Assembly (NCBI GenBank): GCA_947095535.1
Contig: OX352773.1
Span: forward strand, 260,485,590 to 260,549,589
Direction: 5' to 3'
Length of the DNA stretch: 64,000 nt
Source of the DNA: Poecilobothrus nobilitatus
Taxonomy: Eukaryota; Arthropoda; Insecta; Diptera; Dolichopodidae
A program made the translations under genes and the position numbers. Below the pieces are notes generated by a model, which saw only the letters and a program-made list of their open reading frames with translations, did no database searches and had not been told where the DNA came from. Within the stretch, counting starts at the first letter, position 1. Each line of letters begins with the position of its first letter. This document shows positions 34,335 through 48,120 of the stretch, piece after piece.

Positions 34335-37125
34335 CTATATACAACCAAACAACATATGCAATTCATTGAATGGAACATCCTTTTTTATTTATTTATATTT
34401 TTGTTTTTTTTTTGTTTTTTTTTTTTTGATATTTTATTTGTATTTTTATTTGTTTTTAATTTATTTTTATTAATTTTTTATTTTTTTCAATTTATATCCA
34501 TTTATGATAAGAAAATTATTTAAATTTACATTCAGATGGATGTTTTTGTTTTTTAAATAATAATATATTTGTATATATGTATATATGTAGTATAAGTATA
34601 TAATGATTTAATGTTTATAATACAGTGTTTTGATTGAGTTAAATTCATTCCAACAAAAACAATAACAACAGGACATGAATGAAATACAGTTTTTTTTTTT
34701 TATTGTTGTTTTTTTTTTTTTTTTTTTATTGTATGTTATTAAAAAATACACAATTTAAACAAAAAATATTATTAAAGGATGCAGTTAAAATTTTTTTTTT
34801 TTTGTTTTTGTTTTTTTTAAATTAATTTATAATAAAAACATTTTAATAAATTAAAATATAAATGTGGAGAGAAAAAGAGACGAAAATAGAGAGCGATGAA
34901 AGATAAGAAAAAAAAAAAAAGAAAGAAAGAAAAATATAAAATATAGAAAAAAATTAGGAAATTGAAAAAGAGATATAATATTTTTATATATATATATTTT
35001 TTTAATGTGATTTAAATACAGGATGGCCCAAAAATTATATAATAGAATGCAGTTTTAAAAAATTTACGTATTATTTTAGTCTAGTCTTAGTCTTTTGACG
35101 AAAAAAAAATTTTAAAATTTTAAGATAATTAAAAAAATTCTTTAATAATTAATTAAATAGATCTGTCAAGTGGAATATTTATTGACTTGCTATAAAAAGA
35201 TTAATGCAGTGTATTCTGTTTGTAGACGAAAAATATTAAAAATTTTAAAATATATTCTCTATTTATGTTCCTTTTTGAAATTTTAAATCTGATTTGCATA
35301 AATTAAATTATCTAATATCCAAAAAAAACATTTAAACTTTTAAATTTTCTGGTTTCAAAATTTAAAAAAGGAACGGAAAGGAAAATTTAATGGAACACTA
35401 TATCTAAAAGATAAATTTTTTCATAAAATTTTATTTTCATAGTTATGTATAAATAATAAAAAATTTTTTCCTTGTCACATTACAATTTTTTTAAAAATTT
35501 TTGAGACAACCTGTATATATTGTGAAATAAAATTTTAAAATAACCTGTATATTTAAAATATAAATGTAATATATAAATGTTATTTAAATAAATAAAAACT
35601 ACATTTTAATATTAACAATATTATTTCCTATAATAATAATTAAATAAAAAAATTTATTGATTTTTCATATATTCGTATGAGTGCGTACGGTTTTATGTAG
35701 CTGTTATAAACGGGAAAAGAATTATGTTTAATGGTAATGTAATTACTTAAAAATAAATCATTTTTAAAGCCATAGATAAATTTTGCAAAATTACTAAACA
35801 TTTTTAAAGTTTTTGACTGAGTAGATTTTCTATAGTTGGTTACAAGTCTACAAAGTATTATTAAAGTGTTGTTTGTATATACATATATACATAGGTACAT
35901 GAAGTAATTTTTTAGATGAAAGGAACCGAAACGTATAAAATAAATGGTGTTAATATATTTTATTTTTTGGTAAAATATTTTAATTTTAAATGCTATATGT
36001 AATATACCTAATTAAAGTTTGTTTAAGCGTCGAGAACTTTATTTTGGCTGAGATATGGACATATGTTATGTGAACAGTTAGGACAGTGGACATATAAGTC
36101 ATTTTTAATAAAAATAACAAAAAGTTTTAAAAACAACAAATTTCAAAAAATTTTGTTCCATAAAGACAAAGTGAGATATTTTGTAATTCTAAAATATTAG
36201 GAATAACAAATTGGCTATTTTGAATGGCATAGAATAGAAAATCTTGTAAAGTTATTGTAAACATTAACACCTATTATTTTTTCATCATTGATAATATTAT
36301 ATTGGGTCATTAGGATTTATTATGGTTTTAGGTTCTTCGGCAATAAATAGATTATGGAAGAGGAATACTGGAGGTTTACCGGTTATACATTGAGAATGAT
36401 TACGTTAAGTAAAGTGTAAAGCAGAAACATATCTCTACATTTCGTTCATAATATTAATAAATATACATATATACATACCTATTGAAACCATCTTCAAATA
36501 AGACCAAAATGATTTTCAAATAAAATTCCCGTCATTTAATACATCATGTCTCTATAGTAGCAAAATTATAAGACTCTAACGATAGATAAGTTTAAAAATC
36601 AAAATTAGCCCTTATCCATATTTTAGATTGCTAATCTCAATATTTAGTATTTAAATCAGATCTATTCCAATAGGTTTTTATTAAATATTATATTAAAACT
36701 TTTAAATAGATAATAAATTTTAGGTGCTCGATGCAAAATTTTATAAACAAAATTAGCAGATCACTGGATGTAAAGATTTAGTCATTGTAGTCAGCTGTTA
36801 TCATGTCAAATATATTATTACTTTAATTAATACTACACTACAATTAATTTGTTAAGAACAGGATAAAAAAAAAACCTTATTTCAAAGATAAATTATAAAA
36901 GCATCTAATTTTAATAATTATTTAATTACATGTTAAGAACCATTAGAAGATTATTATAAATCATGCAAAAATTTCTAATTCACTAATACTAATGCTCTTC
37001 ATGCATGTATATAGCATTATTCTATACCTATAATATTAAAACTCAATACTGAATCTTTTTTTTATTTTTTTTTTTTTAATTAAAGATAAAAATGTGAATT
37101 AATTGATTAAGTTTCGAAAATTTAC
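34335..37125 (-). other. Receptor intron, nothing else seen
   Basis: Sits between two ICL3 exons. It has T-rich homopolymer runs, a GA-rich patch (about 34865-34935) and TA runs. No repeat family or nested gene was recognised. Confidence 0.6.
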
Positions 37126-37258
37126 CTGGAATCTGGTAACCACAGCTCACGGGTATCCAAATTGGATAATTCGGTATCAGTTGATGTTGCCGAATGACCA
37201 TGATTTGGTGTTGACGAATGACTTGTTTTTAATAATCTACGCCATGTACATCGCCTTT
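37126..37258 (-). CDS. 5-HT2A: 5-HT2 receptor exon, third intracellular loop (1)
   Basis: Acceptor TTTATAG|AAAGGCG and donor TTCCAG|GTAAAT, 133 bp. It reads ERRCTWRRLLKTSHSS, then STDTELSNLDTRELWLPDS. This is the cytoplasmic loop segment that follows GWASGWLGQ in the previous exon; phases fit on both sides. It is too short to stand out as a free open frame and was found by following the receptor sequence. Confidence 0.88.
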
Positions 37259-37576
37259 CTATAAAGAAAATATCATATTATGTCTAAATTTAACAAAATA
37301 TGTATTATTTAATAAAATATTAGATTATATATGAATAAACTACTTAAATTATTTAATTTAACTTAGAATCAAATTTTATAAAAATTCATGATTTATTAAA
37401 CAGTTTTTTTTCACTAATAAGACGTTATTTTGGCTTTCGACAATAATTGCATTTAGTAATATTTCTAATAACAAGGAGTAAAATTTAATTATATTCTGAA
37501 TTTTTGGTATTAAAAAAAATCTATGCCAATCAAGAAAAACAAAAAAAAAATTAACTAAACTAAATACTTTCTAAAA

Positions 37577-38640
37577 ACGAGGAAGAATACAGTTGCCTTT
37601 GTCAACTCTTAGATACCCGTACGAACCGTTAGTATGTTCACAGCCTGTCACTCTGCTTACAATATTATTTTTTTAATATTTTAGTATTTTAAAATAATTT
37701 GGGTGAATTTTATAATTTCTAGAACTATGGGTTGTAGATATATTCAAACTATATGTTTATACATTCTTCAAAAGCAAATTTTAACCTTTCACATAACGAT
37801 TATCAATCCAAAACTTTTTCAAATATTTTATAGTACCATTTAATACTAAGCGGTAAATGTATATTAAATTTACTTAGTACAAAATAATAAATATAATTTT
37901 AAATATTATAATATATTATATTTAAATATTCCATTGACAGAATAATTTCTATAAGTACAATAAAATGCATATATGTATGTAAATACGGCGCTATATAATA
38001 TACATATATACTCTTATCATTCATTCACTAGTGACATATACGATATGTAAATAAACATGATATTATATAAGTATGTATATATATCAATATCATATAAATA
38101 AAAATTCTTCAAGCAACCGTTATGTTGTTTATTTATTTACATTTTTTTGTACTACGCATTATATCCTCAACAATTTCAAATTATCGAGTAAAACAAAATG
38201 CAAAAAATTAGTTGAAGAAATTTGTTAGAAAATTTGAAAAAATCAAGTAACACTTTCGTCAATTATAAAGTAACCATATATTATTAAATAAAGTTGTTAA
38301 CAGAAATAAGAGTATAATATTGAATCTTTAATTTTTGTGTATTACTTCAAAAAAATTTGAACAGATGTTCAAGTTACAGGTGTTTAAAAATGGGAAATTT
38401 TCAGTTTTTGACCCCTTACAGCTCCTAAACGGGGGGTGATACAAAAAAAATATCTGAAATGACTCATACTTATTTTCAAAGCTCAAAGATCTTCTGTCAA
38501 AATTTCAAGTTTCCAAATTAAACCGTTTAGAAGATAGACCGTTTTAGGGTTAAGGGATTTTGCAAAATTTTAGTTTCGCATAACGGTAAATTAAGACACC
38601 ATATGCCACCTCTATATATTTATTGTATATATACTTCTAT
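37577..38640 (+). repeat. Dispersed repeat A, copy 3 (right end lost)
   Basis: It matches copies 1 and 2 from ACGAGGAAGAATACAG to about GACACCATATGCCAC. It then runs into a TA microsatellite, and the (GACG)n and CGTACGGGTAT end are missing. It lies in the intron between the TM5 and ICL3 exons of the receptor. Confidence 0.8.
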
Positions 38641-38650
38641 ATATTTTTTT

Positions 38651-38684
<34 letters not shown>

Positions 38685-38712
38685 AATTATTATTTATTAT
38701 ATATATATTTAT
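38638..38712. repeat. TA microsatellite
   Basis: Runs of TATATATA and close variants over about 75 bp at the broken end of repeat A copy 3. Confidence 0.8.
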
Positions 38713-38889
38713 TAAATGTAAATATTTTTCTTTCTTTCTTTTTTTTTTTTCTTCCTCGCTAGATAACATTTTTTGTTGTTAACATGAAAAATATATGTTC
38801 ACTTTAGCCAACAGTGAAAACATGTGAACCAAAATTATAAGTCAATATTATGTTTAAGTTCCTCGCATTAGTTTTAAGTAATAAACAAG

Positions 38890-39365
38890 TCAGAATGCAA
38901 AACTAAAGGTTTTTAAGGGTGCACATTTTTCAAATGACAATAAAATCAGTTTATAGTATTGTGACTTGCAATAAAATTTGTAAATTTTCGCATAATTTTA
39001 TATGTAGCAAAACTTTATGGAAAATCAAGAGATATTTTTTTTCAAGTTTAAAGTAATGCTAAATAATTAAGAAAAGCCTTTAACACATTTAAAGTTATAG
39101 TGTTAAAGCTTTAATATTTGTCTTTTATTTTGAAGCAATTTGTCAAGATGTTTAAAAATAACAAAATTTCAATTTTGATCTCTAATACCGTAAACTTTGA
39201 GCAGCTCTAGCTCCGTAATGGGTGTAACTATATAAAAAAGTTGTTTTATAACTTTGTAAACTGTGTAAAAGTATTTTTAGAGAAAAGGACAAACGGACAG
39301 ACGGACGCACAAAGTTAAACTAATAAGCAAATTTTTCAATTTTCTTTTTAAAAAATGAGCTAAAA
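38890..39365 (+). repeat. Dispersed repeat E, copy 4 (degraded)
   Basis: Carries CAGAATGCAAAACTAAAGG, AGCTCTAGCTCCGTAATGGGTG and the end GACGGACGCACAAAGTTAAACTAATAAGC. Internal parts are shortened. Located in a receptor intron. Confidence 0.55.
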
Positions 39366-40569
39366 ATAATTTACAGTCATATTTACCTTTTAAATTTATT
39401 TTTTACTTATTAAATTTACTTCAGATTTTCTTTGAATTCGTTTTAAATCTTTCGGGGAACTGTCAAAATATAAAAGTATTTTACGGTTATGATAATTTTT
39501 GATATTACAAAGATGTCAAGTCCTTTAATATGGCCCATATTTTTATCACGTATGAATGTATATAAAAGCTTTTAATTTAAAAAAAATCGATTGTTGGGGT
39601 TTAATTTTTCGAATTTATAATACCGTAAATTTTATTCGAAGCTGACTATGACTATGACCGTTTTTTTTTTTTTTTTAAGAAAGAGAGGAAGGATACAGTT
39701 AAATTACTGCACGTTTTTTATTGGATGGTTTAAAAATTTTTTTGGAATTCATTTATCAAAAGTTTTTTTTTTGTTTTAAAAAATTGACATAAATAAAATA
39801 TCCATTGAAAAAAAAAAATTGTTTTTCCATTTAAAATTAAAGAACATTTACGTGTATGAAAGTCATTGATAGCCTGTCTCTTTCTATTGAGATAAATAAA
39901 AATAAAAATATATGTGTATCAAATTATTGTATTTTCTCATTTTAATTTATAGCCTGACTATTTTGCTTCTAAGTTCATAATACCTTATAAATTTGTTGAA
40001 GCATTGCATTTACATACATATTATGAAAGTTTGAATTTATTTTTATATAACTAATTTTTTGCTGCTAAGTTATTGAATATTCTTTAATGAATGATGTTAA
40101 ATAATGTTTTTTATCGTTTAAGTTATGTTCTTTTTCAATATCATTAAATTTTTGTTACCTAATTTTTTTTAATTTATTCTTTTTGCAAATTAAGGGCATC
40201 GTTATTAATAGTGATCTAGTTTTAGCTTGACTTTAAAAAATATTATAATGATAGATATACTAATTTTAATTAATCTCTGACATGATTTTTGTATTTTTAT
40301 GATAACAGCAATTCTAATAAGAAATATTTTTTAATTAAAATATGATTAGTGTTTCGAGTTCAAGAATTTATATCCTTATCCTTAGGTATGACATAAGAAA
40401 ATTTAATTTTTGATTTTTTTTTTGTTCACTCAATTCTTCCACTGTTATAAATATTCGAACAAGAATGATAAGGTATGATAAGAAAAATAATTATATTATG
40501 GATAAAGAATAATGCAAGGGGAAATGCGTTGGAATGTGGGAACATTTATCATATATTATAAGAATTTAC

Positions 40570-40880
40570 ATCATATCATTCCCATTCAATTACTACAACA
40601 GATATTACTAGATCTTCTTATATATGATATGTAGATTTGTCTATATTGTAATCGATGCTTTAAATCTTAAAACGATTTCAACGCAACACAAGGGGGACAT
40701 CAAATCGCCATTTCTACATTATGGCAATTCCTAGGTAGCTCAAAACTGATTATGGAAACTAATTTTTCGTAAGAACAGCCAAAATGTGGAATATACGTCT
40801 ATCCAATGTGTTGCTAGTACTAGATCTTCTTATAATATATAGATTTGCTTGCAATCGATCCTTTAAACCTTAATAAAAAT
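40570..40880. repeat. Dispersed repeat F, copy 1
   Basis: Shares with 43330-43560 the blocks ATCAAATCGCCATTTCTACA, AATTCCTAGGTAGCTCAAAAC, GATTATGGAAACT and CTATCCAATGTGTTGC. This copy is itself edged by two similar ~75-bp segments starting ACTAGATCTTCTTATA (40607 and 40817). Confidence 0.6.
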
Positions 40881-43329
40881 AATTAAAACAAAAAATTTAG
40901 AAATTTTGTTAACATTCAACATGTTTGATATCTGTGAGATATAAGGTATAAGTTAAAATAATTTGTTTCCATTGGATTTTGATATATGAATTAATATTAA
41001 TTATTGTATTTTCGAATTAATATCCAATGACGAAATCTACTTGAAGCGGTTTTCACTTTCCTTGAGATACGAACCGACATCTTACTGATGAAAAATCAAC
41101 GACCTAGTGTCATCCAACCATTAAATACTTCGATAATAAGTAATTCTTTTATTATCGAAGTGAATATACAAATAAATATATTGTGTAAGAAATCCTTAAG
41201 AGTGTTTTAGAATTGAACTAAAAACCTTATAGTAAGATAAATTATTTTTTATTAATACAAAAAAATGGAACAGTAATATGTGTAATAATGAATACAGTAA
41301 TATGTGTATGTTTATATTAAACACAAAAGAGTACGTGCATTGAGTATTCATATTGCGTATACTTCGATAATTTTTTTATTATTTTCGTATTGTACAAATG
41401 AACTTTTTTAATTTAATGGTCATTGGGAATGCAATGAAAAAATTTTTTTTCTACATTTATTTTTAATTTGACAAAGAAAAAAAAATTAAAAAGAATTTTT
41501 TTTTTTTTTTAAAACGAATTTCAAAAGCGTTGAAAAATGAAAAATATTTTTTTATGACTGATGACAATGAATAATGTTATTTATTGTACGTGTGTGGGTT
41601 CAAAGTCAATGTACTTATGAGGATATTAATAAATTATTATTGAATTGAATCGAATAAAATTATGAATACGTGTATAAATAGTATTCATTATTAAAGATAA
41701 TAAAGGATAAGGATAATAAAGTACAAAAGGATATAAATAATGTGAAAAAAAAAAAAAAATGTATTTACAGATATGTAATTATCATTTTTTTTTTTCTTTT
41801 AATTATATACTTGATTTATAATAAATTTTTCTTCCTTTCTTAATTTAAAATAATTTTTTTTTTTTTTTTTATTATTTTGAAATACTTAAAAGAACATTAG
41901 AAGATTTTTTATATAATAATTATTCATTATATTTTCTTTATTTAGCTTTTAATGTCATAAATTTAATTGTCATCCAAATTCAAATTTATCCTTATAACGG
42001 TTAAGAAAAAGTAAGTACTTAAAAAAATGAATTGTCATAGTTATTATATTATTGACATTTTTTTAATTTTTTTATTTAATTATTTGATCGTTTAACCCTT
42101 CATTATGAATGAAAGATTTAATTAAATTTAAAAATTAATTTTTTTTTATTGCTGGTTATCGTATGATTCAAATTTGCAACTTATTTATTTATTATTGTTC
42201 TCAAATGAAAATGGTTTCATCTTAAACTTTTCTCTTTTAAATAAAGTAAACGTTTTATGCATTACTATTTTCTTTATTTTGAAATTTACAATTAAAAATA
42301 TTATATTCATTATTAAAATCATTACTTTTAACAAACTAAATGTTCAGAAGCCATCAGTATTTACAATGCTGTGAAAATTTTTGTAATCACATATATAAAA
42401 GATGCAGTGAATGTCCAAAAAATTAAAGCCGAATTGAAAAAGAATTGATGCCGCTATTAAATGGTTTTTACTTAAAGCCTTATTAAAAAAATGGAAATTA
42501 AATTTCTTTTTAATTAGAATTAATATCCATAATGTTTTTTTTTTTTTGCATTCACATATAGGTGCGCTAAATTTCGACCACAGGTAATCATTAGAAATCG
42601 AAAACCGTTAGAAATCGACCGACTTTGAGAAATATTTTAAGCTCGTTTCAACTTAATCTAATATCAGCTGTCGCTCTGTATCAGATTTATTCTGAAATCA
42701 GATGTAAGTTGAGATAAACTGATACACTTTTTCATAAATGTTATACTAGAACAAAAATTTAAATTGCCTTCTTTTGCAGCTCAGTTTAAGTTTTCATTTC
42801 TTAACAATAAAATTTATAAAACAAATGAAATTTTACTGTTGAAAATGGAACGGTGTAAGAGTTAAAAATCAAAATGTTGAGGCGATTTTAGAGCCGCAGT
42901 CCCCCATACTATTTTTAATACTTTACTGTTTTATTATATAATTTGTAAAAAGAAATTGAATGGTGGAGGTCTTAAATAGCTTTAGTAGAGGGTTTGATGG
43001 CGGCAATAGCTCAACTGTAAAACCACCGCTTTTTAAAACCACAATATATTTTTTTTACATGATTGTCTAATAACATAAAAATAGTAATATATGTCATCTC
43101 TAAAATCCTGCTAAACCAATTATTTAAATCTTGATTTTGTATAACACGATAACCCCCCCTGTTTAGTTTTTTTGTTTTTGGTAAAAAAAAACTATTATTT
43201 TTAAAAAAAAATTCCGATTAATTTATCAGTGAAGGAACAACAATTTTCTTTTAAAAAAGTATCAGTTTTACATTAATTTCATATGTTTATTATAACTTAG
43301 ATGTATATAAAAACTACAAAAAATAAACA

Positions 43330-43560
43330 AATATATTAAGTCTATTCTGGAAAAGAATTGTTTAATGCCTTCCTTATAACAATTTGAACACAACACAAGG
43401 TAGGCATCAAATGCCCATTTCTACAACCTGAAAATTCCTAGATGGTTCAAAACAGATTATGGAAATTCATTTGTTGTAAGAACCGCCAAATGTGGAACAT
43501 GCTTCTATCCAATGTGTTCCCCTCTGATGGATATGGTTCATTATATAACTTGCAAATTTT
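43330..43560. repeat. Dispersed repeat F, copy 2
   Basis: Second copy, about 80% similar to the first by eye, with CATCAAATGCCCATTTCTACA, AATTCCTAGATGGTTCAAAAC and ATCCAATGTGTTCC. The open frame at 43442-43795 runs across its end and is not supported as a gene. Confidence 0.6.
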
Positions 43561-43915
43561 GAAAAAGAACTTATACAGATTCGTCTCCAAATTTCCTTCC
43601 AATTCTCCTTTTTTATCCTATCTTTTTTCCATCGCTTTCTCCACTATACATAAACCTTGTGTAAAGGAATCATTTCCTAGAATTTGGATGATGTTTCACC
43701 TCTTTCATCCTATTTCCCTCCAATTCTTCTCCCTCTTACCTAAACCTACAACATCTAACATAAAGCAATCCTTTCCTAGAATTTGGGCAACGTGAAAAAA
43801 AAGCGCATTTGCTTTATTTTTTTTTTGAAGTGGAATTAACCCCATAGGTGTTAATGCAAAAAACTTTTGTGTTAATGCAACTTGTGTTAAAACTCCCCGA
43901 TTATGCCCTAAGATA

Positions 43916-44194
43916 ATGTCTGCCTTTTTTAGAAAATTCTATTTTAGTCTATACATTTTCGTGTATTACATTTGTATTACATTACGTTTAAATGCACAGT
44001 ATTTAGAAAGAGATACTTACCATGTTATGATGACAAAAAATGCTTTAGCACATTTTCAATATCATCTGGATCTGAGGTTAATAAGTATAACAAGAAAACC
44101 CATCCCTGAGTGTGAAATTTTATTAAGACATTTTTCTAGAGTTTTAGATGAATACCGTAACTTGTTAGGCGACTTGCGAGGATTTCGAAATTAG
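43916..44194 (+). CDS. Small open frame, function unknown
   Basis: An ATG-initiated frame of 92 codons. Residues 1-27 are hydrophobic and aromatic (FYFSLYIFVYYICITL), resembling a signal peptide or membrane segment. The rest is polar and more protein-like (ECEILLRHFSRVLDEYRNLLGDLRG). No family is recognised. It lies in a receptor intron on the opposite strand, next to repeat F. It could be an intronic small gene, a decayed transposon exon, or chance. Confidence 0.2.
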   Translation: MSAFFRKFYFSLYIFVYYICITLRLNAQYLERDTYHVMMTKNALAHFQYHLDLRLISITRKPIPECEILLRHFSRVLDEYRNLLGDLRGFRN

Positions 44195-45458
44195 GAAAAG
44201 TCCTTTTTGTCTAAAAATCAAGATTTTTTTCCCTTTTTCTTAATTTCTAAACTTAATATTTGCCTAAAAAAAGTTTGAAAATATGAGCTTTTAAGAACTA
44301 TTATTTTTATTATTTTCTGCCTTGTTTCAATTTATTTATTTATAAATAAATTTTGATTGTATAAACTGGTAGTTATGTGGTTCTGGTCATTTATAGACTG
44401 ATAATAAAGTGTTATTTAATCACGTAGCAAAACCGTAAACATATTATTATTTAAATATTTTTTATCAGGATATTTTTTGTATCAATCAAAAATAATAATT
44501 CAATTTTTTGTAAAATTATTATTATGTGGTATAAAATTGTTGTTGAATATATAAATTTTAAAAAATGATCTATTTAAGTTTTAATGATAGGTAAATTATT
44601 ATTTTTACTAATAGGAAAAAAAAAGAGATTATTTCATGTGAAATTCGTCAAAAATAAAAAAAAAATTACCGTTAATAATAGTAAAATTTGGATTAATTTA
44701 GTTAAATAAAATAATTGGTTTTACCACAAATATTGGGCTTAAATTAACTTTTTTTTCAAATTTTAAAAACGATTGTTACGTGTATAGATTTAATTTTTGT
44801 TGTAGACTACTAAATTAAAGCGAAGGCAATAATTGAAAGATAAAAATCAAATCTGTAAAAACAAAATTAAAATGGAGCTTTATCTATAAATATTTATGTT
44901 ATGTAAAGATCTTCAGTTAGACTACCATAGTATTACTGTCAAAATTTCTTCTTCAGAACGTGCTAACTAGTTTGTTGTGATGCCTTGGTATACATTTTAA
45001 CACCATAAACTAAATTAATGTCAAAGAGATGTAAAAGGTTTTGGCAAAAATAAATCTAAATGTATACAGTTCATGGTTTAATAATCAAATATTATTATCC
45101 TTTAATATAGGAACAATTTAAAGAAATTTAGTTTGTTAATAATTAAAAGATAGATTAAATTGAATAATGACATCTTATGTTCATGTTGTAAAATACCAAT
45201 ATAAAGAACCAAATTATGTCTTGTGAGGTATTTTTTATATATTTTTTTATTTATTTTTAATTAGCGTTTGACATCTTTCTTTGTTGTTTACTTATAAGTA
45301 CACAATCTTTTCACATATACTTAAATAACTTACTAGGTACTGGAAATCTTGCAGTGCATTCTTCTGATATGTGATTATTGTGATTCATCCAAAAAAACAT
45401 ATTATTTACTTATTTATCGCGGAAGAACCTACTTGGAAAGTACCCGATATTCTACATT

Positions 45459-46305
45459 TTTATACCCCTACCATCTAAAGTATAGGGTATATTAATTTTG
45501 GTATGGTGTTTGTAACCACCAAAAGTAAGCGAGTTAGATATGGACATGTATATATATTCTGAATCAGAATTACCTCCTGAGTCGATTTAACGATGTCCGT
45601 CCGTGCGTTCGCACGATAACTCAAAAACTAATAAAGCTATCTTGATGAAATTTATATAGTAGGTTACTAATTATGAAAGGAAGGCGGGAATTTCATCATG
45701 GACAGAATTGGACCATGGGTTCGAATTCTGGAAGTTTCCGAATGATTTTTGAAGCAAACGAGATTATCTCCAAAACCAACAAAGATAGAACTCTAAAATT
45801 TAGTATAATGATGTTCCTTCATGTTTGATTTATATCTCTAATTTGAATTTGAAAAAATTTGATCAATGGGTTCGGATTTTGGAAGTTTCCTAACGAGCCC
45901 CAGAGCAAACGAGTATAACCTCAAAACCAACAAAGATATAACTTTTAAATTTGGTACAATGGTGTTCTGGCATTTTTCTTTACGTCTCTGAAATTTGAAA
46001 GGATTTCGACAATGGGTTCGGCTATTAGAGGGTTCCGAAGGCGCCCAGGCGAAATGAACATATCTCCAAAACCAATAAAGATAGAACCTTTATATTCGGT
46101 ACAAGAGTGTTCTTTTATGTTTCTTTTTCTTTGAAATTGAAAACTGACATTTGAGATGATTTGGACCATGAGTTCGAATTTTTGAAGCCTTCGAATTAGC
46201 CAAAAAGCAAACGAACAGACCTCCAAAATCAATAAAGATAGAACCTTTAAAATTGGTACAAGAGTGTTCTGTAATGTTTCCTTTCTTTTTGGATGGATTG
46301 ATAAA
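45459..46305 (-). repeat. Dispersed repeat D, related to C
   Basis: It starts TATACCCCTACCATCTAAAG then TATAGGGTATA (terminal hairpin), followed by GGTATGGTGTTTGTAACCACC as in C and a CCGTCCGTGCG run. Inside are about four ~140-bp units, each with CTCCAAAACCAATAAAGATAGAAC and GGTACAAGAGTGTTCT. The unit sequence differs from that of C while the left module is nearly the same. Confidence 0.7.
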
Positions 46306-46645
46306 ACTTACAAAAAAAATATTTTAATAAATTTTAAATTTATTTTGTTAATTTTCTTTTAGTTAGAGTTGCCTTAATTAGTTTCTGGGAGTAGTGAATT
46401 ATCAAATGAATCGATTTATAAGAACTCTGTTTATTTTCTGATTTTTGTAAGAATTAAGAAAAACAAATAACAGTAAAAATATTTTTTTTTATCGTTTACT
46501 GTTAAAAAATGTGACTGTAATTTTTAAGAAAATTGATAACTGTTTTATTTATTTTTATTTAATTGTATACTTATAAAATTTTACATTTTTTATAATATAT
46601 GAACCTATAGGAAATAATAATATTTTTAATATTATGTTCACTTAC

Positions 46646-46868
46646 CTAAACCTGGTGTTTGACCAAGCCATCCACTTGCCCATCCACCAGTTGGTGGTGG
46701 ATTTGTTCCACCAATATTTTGTTGTTGTCTAGCTAATAAACGTACAGTTAAACAGTATGTAAGTAACATAACACCAAGCGGAATGTAAAAGCATACAATT
46801 GAACCAAAAAATTTATAAACAGGATCTGGTATTTGGCACGTACCATTCACTAATACAGATGCATGATT
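46646..46868 (-). CDS. 5-HT2A: 5-HT2 receptor exon, ECL2-TM5
   Basis: Acceptor ATATAG|AATCATG and donor TTTAG|GTAAGT, 223 bp. It reads NHASVLVNGTCQIPDPVYK (second extracellular loop with the Cys that bonds to TM3), then TM5 FFGSIVCFYIPLGVMLLTYC and LTVRLLARQQQNIGG, ending GWASGWLGQTPGL. It joins in phase to the TM4 exon (ending MYSK) and to the ICL3 exon at 37258. Confidence 0.93.
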
Positions 46869-48120
46869 CTATATTATAAATTTTATATTTTTTATAATAT
46901 AATATAAAATTATTGATAATTATTATGATAATCGTTATTACGTGGTGATGTTGATTATTTATAAGTTGATGTTGTATAAAATTGTTGTTTATTTTAATTA
47001 TTAAAGTAATTATAAGAGATCCATAACATAATTTAAAATGCCATAACCAAAGCCAAGGTCAATTATATGTATATGTATATTTAGAATATTAATAAAATCC
47101 ATCATATTGTTTTCATTTATTTATAATATTAATGAAATATGGAATAAATTATATTCAATTTACGAAATATAAAATAAATTCATTTCGTTCCATTCCATTC
47201 ACAAAATTCCATAATTTCACCATTACAGTTATATTATAGTGCGTTGTATATCATTTTGATTTTTTTATTTTATTTTTATCCGTATTAAAAACAGCGATAT
47301 TTTATTGTTCAATGACGCATTATAAAATGTTGTTGGTAGTGGTTGTTTTCAGCAATTTTTTAAATGGAATATTAGAAAGAGAAAAAAAAATAAATAGAAA
47401 AATAAAGAAAGAAAGAAAAATTTATTAGAATATTTACACACAGGAAATTAGAAAATATGTTTTTTATTATTTTATTTTTTTTTATTATAATTTTATATTT
47501 TTGTAAAATTCTCATAATTTTTCAAATTAAAAAAATAAATATTATAAAATATGAATATTAATTAATAAATATTTGAAAAAAAAAAATGTACAAAATGATT
47601 GCAATACAAAATTTAGGTTTCCATTATATATTTTATTTAAAATAGGATTATATTATATCTATTGTTATTTTAAATATAGAAGATTTCCCTACTTTACAGA
47701 TTGCTCATTTATTTTGATTACAGATTACTTTAAAAGGAAAATTCAAATGCAATATGTACATAGTTTATTTATACAATAATAATGATTTCTAACGCTTAAA
47801 ATGGTAAATTAAAGTTGTCAAAAGATCATTTCAAATCATTTTTTTTTGATAATTTTTTTCCCCATTTTTCCCACTTCTATAAGGAGCATAGGACAACCAC
47901 TAAGTCATTTATTATTCATATTTAACTAAGCATTAGTTTTTGAAATTGTGAGTTTCACTAAGCCGCTGATTAATCAATACTCGGCTGCTACAAGATTATG
48001 AAATGTAAACATTTCATTATTTCTACGCCATCTATTATCTTATAGAAGAATTATTTTATTATTATTTTATTATAATATAAAATAAACGATATGATATTAA
48101 TTATAGGATATTTTATAATA
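46869..48120 (-). other. Receptor intron, AT-rich, nothing recognised
   Basis: Lies between the TM5 exon and the Helitron. Only homopolymer-rich sequence; the open frame at 47573-47779 has no supporting context. Confidence 0.55.

Larger units (their letters stand above)
39366..45458. other. Long intronic stretch with minor repeats
   Basis: Part of the receptor intron between the TM5 and ICL3 exons. It contains two copies of a small repeat (40570-40880, 43330-43560), one short open frame (43916-44194) and many homopolymer runs. No other exon or RNA gene recognised. Confidence 0.5.

Noticed and set aside
35640..35900. 86-codon minus-strand frame in a receptor intron
   Set aside because: No receptor similarity, no splice logic, and composition typical of random AT-rich sequence.
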